8,186 nucleotides of DNA, taken from the NCBI GenBank assembly GCA_937952925.1, contig CALFYA010000213.1:1-8186 (forward strand). Reading direction: 5' to 3'. The position numbers and the translations under genes are program-made. The notes beneath the pieces are model-generated. The model was given only the letters and a program-made list of their open reading frames with translations. It was not told where the DNA came from and ran no database searches. Positions 6,661 to 8,186 of this stretch are shown here, in pieces. Numbering within the stretch: the stretch's first letter is position 1; each line of letters opens with the position of its first letter. This stretch comes from an uncultured Moraxellaceae bacterium. Its GTDB lineage: Bacteria > Pseudomonadota > Gammaproteobacteria > Pseudomonadales > Moraxellaceae.

Positions 6661-6691
6661 ACCAAATTTAATCTCAGGAGATTAATTTGGT
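6661..6691 (-). repeat. Inverted repeat beginning at the 3' end of tRNA-Leu
   Basis: GAGATTAATTTGGT (6678-6691) is the reverse complement of ACCAAATT-AATCTC (6661-6675), apart from one extra T at 6667-6669 that would bulge. The loop is very short. In the minus-strand precursor RNA the stem begins with the discriminator and CCA of tRNA-Leu, so the mature 3' end would be base-paired before processing. There is no U-tract after it, so it is not a typical terminator. A second, smaller hairpin, CAAGGA/TCCTTG (6638-6655), follows and overlaps the -35 of the tRNA-fMet promoter. Confidence 0.6.
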
Positions 6692-6772
6692 GCGGAGGGG
6701 GGGACTTGAACCCCCACGGCATAAGCCACTACCACCTCAAGATAGCGTGTCTACCAATTCCACCACCCCCGC
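6688..6772 (-). tRNA. tRNA-Leu (GAG)
   Basis: An 85-nt class II tRNA gene with encoded CCA. The acceptor stem GCGGGGG pairs with CCTCCGC, with one G-T wobble. The D-arm region reads TGGTGGAATTGGTAGACACG, as in E. coli tRNA-Leu. The anticodon stem-loop is CTATC-TTGAGGT-GGTAG with anticodon GAG, reading CUC and CUU codons. A long variable arm (TGGCTTATGCCG) and the T arm GGGGG-TTCAAGT-CCCCC complete it. It starts 28 nt after the secG stop with no obvious promoter of its own, so it is probably processed from a tpiA-secG-tRNA transcript. Confidence 0.95.
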
Positions 6773-6800
6773 AGGAAGGACATTAGTCTACGAGATTTGT

Positions 6801-7166
6801 TTAGGGATTGGAAGAGGGATTTGCAGGCGTTGGTGCTTCTGGTGATTTTTCAACCGGTGCAGTCAGTGGCCGTGGCGTGACAGGCTGCGTGACGGGGGCT
6901 TGAGCCACAGATGGCAAGCTCATCAGATTCGCGGCTTGATGTTTGGCAATAATGGCCAAGCCCAAACTGGTGATAAAGAAGATGGTGGTCAAAATGGCCG
7001 TGGTACGGGTCATAAAATTCCCTGTACCGGCAGCACCGAATACCGTCCCCGAGGATCCCCCCCCAAACGATGCGCCAGCTTCAGCGCCTTTACCTTGTTG
7101 CAGCAAAATCAGCAAAATCATGCCAATAGCAACAATAATATGTACAACGAGCACCAGCGTTTCCAC
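6801..7166 (-). CDS. secG: Preprotein translocase subunit SecG
   Basis: SecG is the small inner-membrane subunit of the SecYEG channel and assists SecA-driven export. The 121-residue protein has two hydrophobic membrane spans (about 3-22 and 55-74). The conserved cytoplasmic loop between them reads LLQQGKGAEAGASFGGG (21-37), followed by GTVFGAAGTGNFMTRTT (40-56). After about residue 80 the tail is rich in Pro, Ala and Thr and probably disordered. The start codon is GTG at 7166, supported by AGGAG (7179-7175) with 8-nt spacing. The gene begins 24 nt after the tpiA stop, so the two are likely one transcription unit. The tpiA-secG-tRNA-Leu order is a common gammaproteobacterial arrangement. Confidence 0.95.
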   Translation of the reverse strand: METLVLVVHIIVAIGMILLILLQQGKGAEAGASFGGGSSGTVFGAAGTGNFMTRTTAILTTIFFITSLGLAIIAKHQAANLMSLPSVAQAPVTQPVTPRPLTAPVEKSPEAPTPANPSSNP

Positions 7167-7190
7167 GGTGTGTTCTCCTGCGAGCGAAAT

Positions 7191-7976
7191 TTAAGCGCGT
7201 TTGGCCTGTGCAAATGCTTGAGCAATACTGACAAACGAATCAGCATCGAGAGCAGCTCCCCCAACTAATGCCCCATCAATGTCGGGACAGGCAGCGAGTG
7301 CTGCGGCATTATCAGCCTTTACACTGCCGCCGTAAAGTAGAGGGGTTTGTTCCAGACGACTGTCATGGGTCGATAAGTGTGCACGAATACAGGCATGCAT
7401 CGCTTGGGCATCCGCAGGGCTGGCCGTTTGCCCCGTTCCAATCGCCCACACCGGCTCGTAGGCCACAATCACCGATTGCTGCCAAACGCTGGGATCAAGA
7501 TGTACCAATTGTGCATCAAGTTGTGCCAACACCACCGCTTGCGCATGCCCCGCTTGGCGCTCATGCAGGTGCTCACCAATACACAACACCACGCCAAGTC
7601 CGGCTTGCAAGGCTGCTTGAATTTTTTGGGTCAATACCCGTTCGGATTCGGCATGATGCTGACGACGCTCTGAATGCCCCACCAACACCCACGATACGCC
7701 CAAATCCGCCAATTGTTGCGCTGAGACATCACCGGTATATGCCCCTGTGCCTTGAGCGACTGCCACATCTTGCGCCACGAGCTGAAGATCCGTCCCCACC
7801 AAGGCGGTGGCAACTGTCGCCACATGCACATGCGCAGGGGTGATCCCCACGTATACATCGGTACAGGGCTGCGCCGCACACGCCTGTGCCAGCGCCTGTG
7901 CCTGTGCCTGTGTGGCTGGATTCATTTTCCAATTGCCAATCACCCATGGCGTTTGGCGCAACAATGCTGTCGTCAT
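7191..7976 (-). CDS. tpiA: Triosephosphate isomerase
   Basis: TpiA interconverts dihydroxyacetone phosphate and glyceraldehyde 3-phosphate in glycolysis and gluconeogenesis, as a cytoplasmic dimeric TIM barrel. The 261-residue protein is slightly long for the family. Substrate-binding Asn15 and Lys17 lie in GNWKMN (14-19). Catalytic His101 is in VGHSERR (99-105) and catalytic Glu174 in AYEPVWAIGTG (172-182), which begins the flexible loop 6. The phosphate-binding YGGSV is at 215-219 and GALVGGAAL at 235-243. Helix 1 carries a QAQAQALAQA stretch encoded by a hexanucleotide repeat (7883-7912). No Shine-Dalgarno sequence is evident before the ATG at 7976. A possible promoter lies just upstream. 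It is the first gene of the unit leading to secG and tRNA-Leu. Confidence 0.97.
   Translation of the reverse strand: MTTALLRQTPWVIGNWKMNPATQAQAQALAQACAAQPCTDVYVGITPAHVHVATVATALVGTDLQLVAQDVAVAQGTGAYTGDVSAQQLADLGVSWVLVGHSERRQHHAESERVLTQKIQAALQAGLGVVLCIGEHLHERQAGHAQAVVLAQLDAQLVHLDPSVWQQSVIVAYEPVWAIGTGQTASPADAQAMHACIRAHLSTHDSRLEQTPLLYGGSVKADNAAALAACPDIDGALVGGAALDADSFVSIAQAFAQAKRA
7883..7912. repeat. Hexanucleotide tandem repeat inside tpiA
   Basis: Five consecutive hexamers on the plus strand read CCTGTG, CCAGCG, CCTGTG, CCTGTG, CCTGTG; the second is diverged. On the coding strand they specify the alternating Gln-Ala part of TpiA helix 1. Changes of one unit would add or remove two residues without a frameshift. 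Confidence 0.7.
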
Positions 7977-8006
7977 AGATCATTCATTCGTGCAAAATAG
8001 CGCGAC

Positions 8007-8034
8007 ATTCTAACTCAATTTTCCACAATACCAA
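8007..8034 (-). promoter_or_regulatory. Candidate promoter for tpiA-secG
   Basis: On the minus strand, TTGGTA (8034-8029) and TAGAAT (8012-8007) are separated by 16 bp and match the sigma70 consensus at 4 and 5 of 6 positions. Transcription would start near 8000, giving a leader of about 25 nt before the tpiA ATG. The match is moderate and rests on inspection only. Confidence 0.45.
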
Positions 8035-8049
8035 TCATGTGAGCCTGTG

Positions 8050-8186
8050 ATGAAATGGTTTTCTCTAAGTATCGGTCTGCTGGTCAGTACCCTTGGTCTG
8101 GCTGATCCTGTGGTCAAATGGCAAGATGCCAACGGCCAATGGCATTTTGGGACAGCCGCCACTGCCCCCAAACAACAGCGCACCAA
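8050..8186 (+). CDS. Small exported protein, DUF4124-like N-terminus, partial
   Basis: An ATG at 8050 opens a frame that runs off the window after 45 complete codons. The protein starts MKWFSLSIGLLVSTLGLA, a short positive N-region and a hydrophobic core typical of a Sec signal peptide, with probable cleavage near LGLA-DP. The mature start, VVKWQDANGQWHFGTAA, has the K-W-x-D-x-x-G-x-x-x-F pattern of DUF4124 proteins, periplasmic or envelope proteins of unknown function common in proteobacteria. A Lys- and Gln-containing stretch follows. A GTG at 8047 is in frame directly upstream and could also serve as the start. No strong Shine-Dalgarno sequence is visible. It is divergent from tpiA across a 73-bp gap. 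The function is not known and the family call is from pattern memory. Confidence 0.65.
   Translation, partial: MKWFSLSIGLLVSTLGLADPVVKWQDANGQWHFGTAATAPKQQRT

Noticed and set aside
6598..6691. A possible tRNA-associated integration (att) site between the two tRNA genes
   Set aside because: The repeat at the tRNA-Leu 3' end is inverted, not direct, and there is no integrase gene or foreign segment nearby.

Overview
This is a chromosomal housekeeping region of a gammaproteobacterium. The closest match I can infer is the Moraxellaceae (Acinetobacter and relatives), based on the gene order tpiA-secG-tRNA-Leu-tRNA-fMet-rimP-nusA-infB-rbfA and on protein features such as the acidic insert in RimP. 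That placement is inference from memory of the families, since no search was possible. Base composition is fairly even and the coding regions are dense. I see no insertion sequence, phage, plasmid, CRISPR or defence-gene signal.

Layout. The left edge (1-1052) holds a divergent pair: the first 26 codons of a probable TetR-family repressor on the minus strand, and a complete short-chain dehydrogenase/reductase (SDR) on the plus strand. They share a 141-bp gap with two tandem palindromic, operator-like repeats. A bidirectional hairpin terminator (1054-1081) separates the SDR from the convergent end of the translation operon. From 1100 to 6288 the minus strand reads, in transcription order, rimP, nusA, infB, rbfA. 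Upstream of rimP are two intrinsic terminators in series, an initiator tRNA gene with a near-consensus promoter, a tRNA-Leu(GAG) gene, then secG and tpiA, all on the minus strand. At the right edge a plus-strand gene for a small exported protein, resembling the N-terminus of a DUF4124 protein, starts divergently from tpiA and is cut by the window end.

How it fits together. RimP and RbfA are 30S maturation factors, IF2 brings initiator tRNA to the 30S subunit, and the gene for that tRNA lies at the head of the same cluster. NusA couples transcription and translation. This parallels the Escherichia coli metY-rimP-nusA-infB-rbfA operon, but here the cluster ends at rbfA, with a terminator where E. 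coli continues to truB-rpsO-pnp. TpiA (glycolysis) and SecG (protein export) probably form a second transcription unit running into tRNA-Leu.

I found no convincing undescribed system. The points most worth checking are the U1-U72 acceptor mismatch of the initiator tRNA, the terminator pair and small overlapping ORF in the rimP leader, the hairpin that would sequester the 3' end of the tRNA-Leu precursor, and the tandem operator-like repeats next to the TetR gene.
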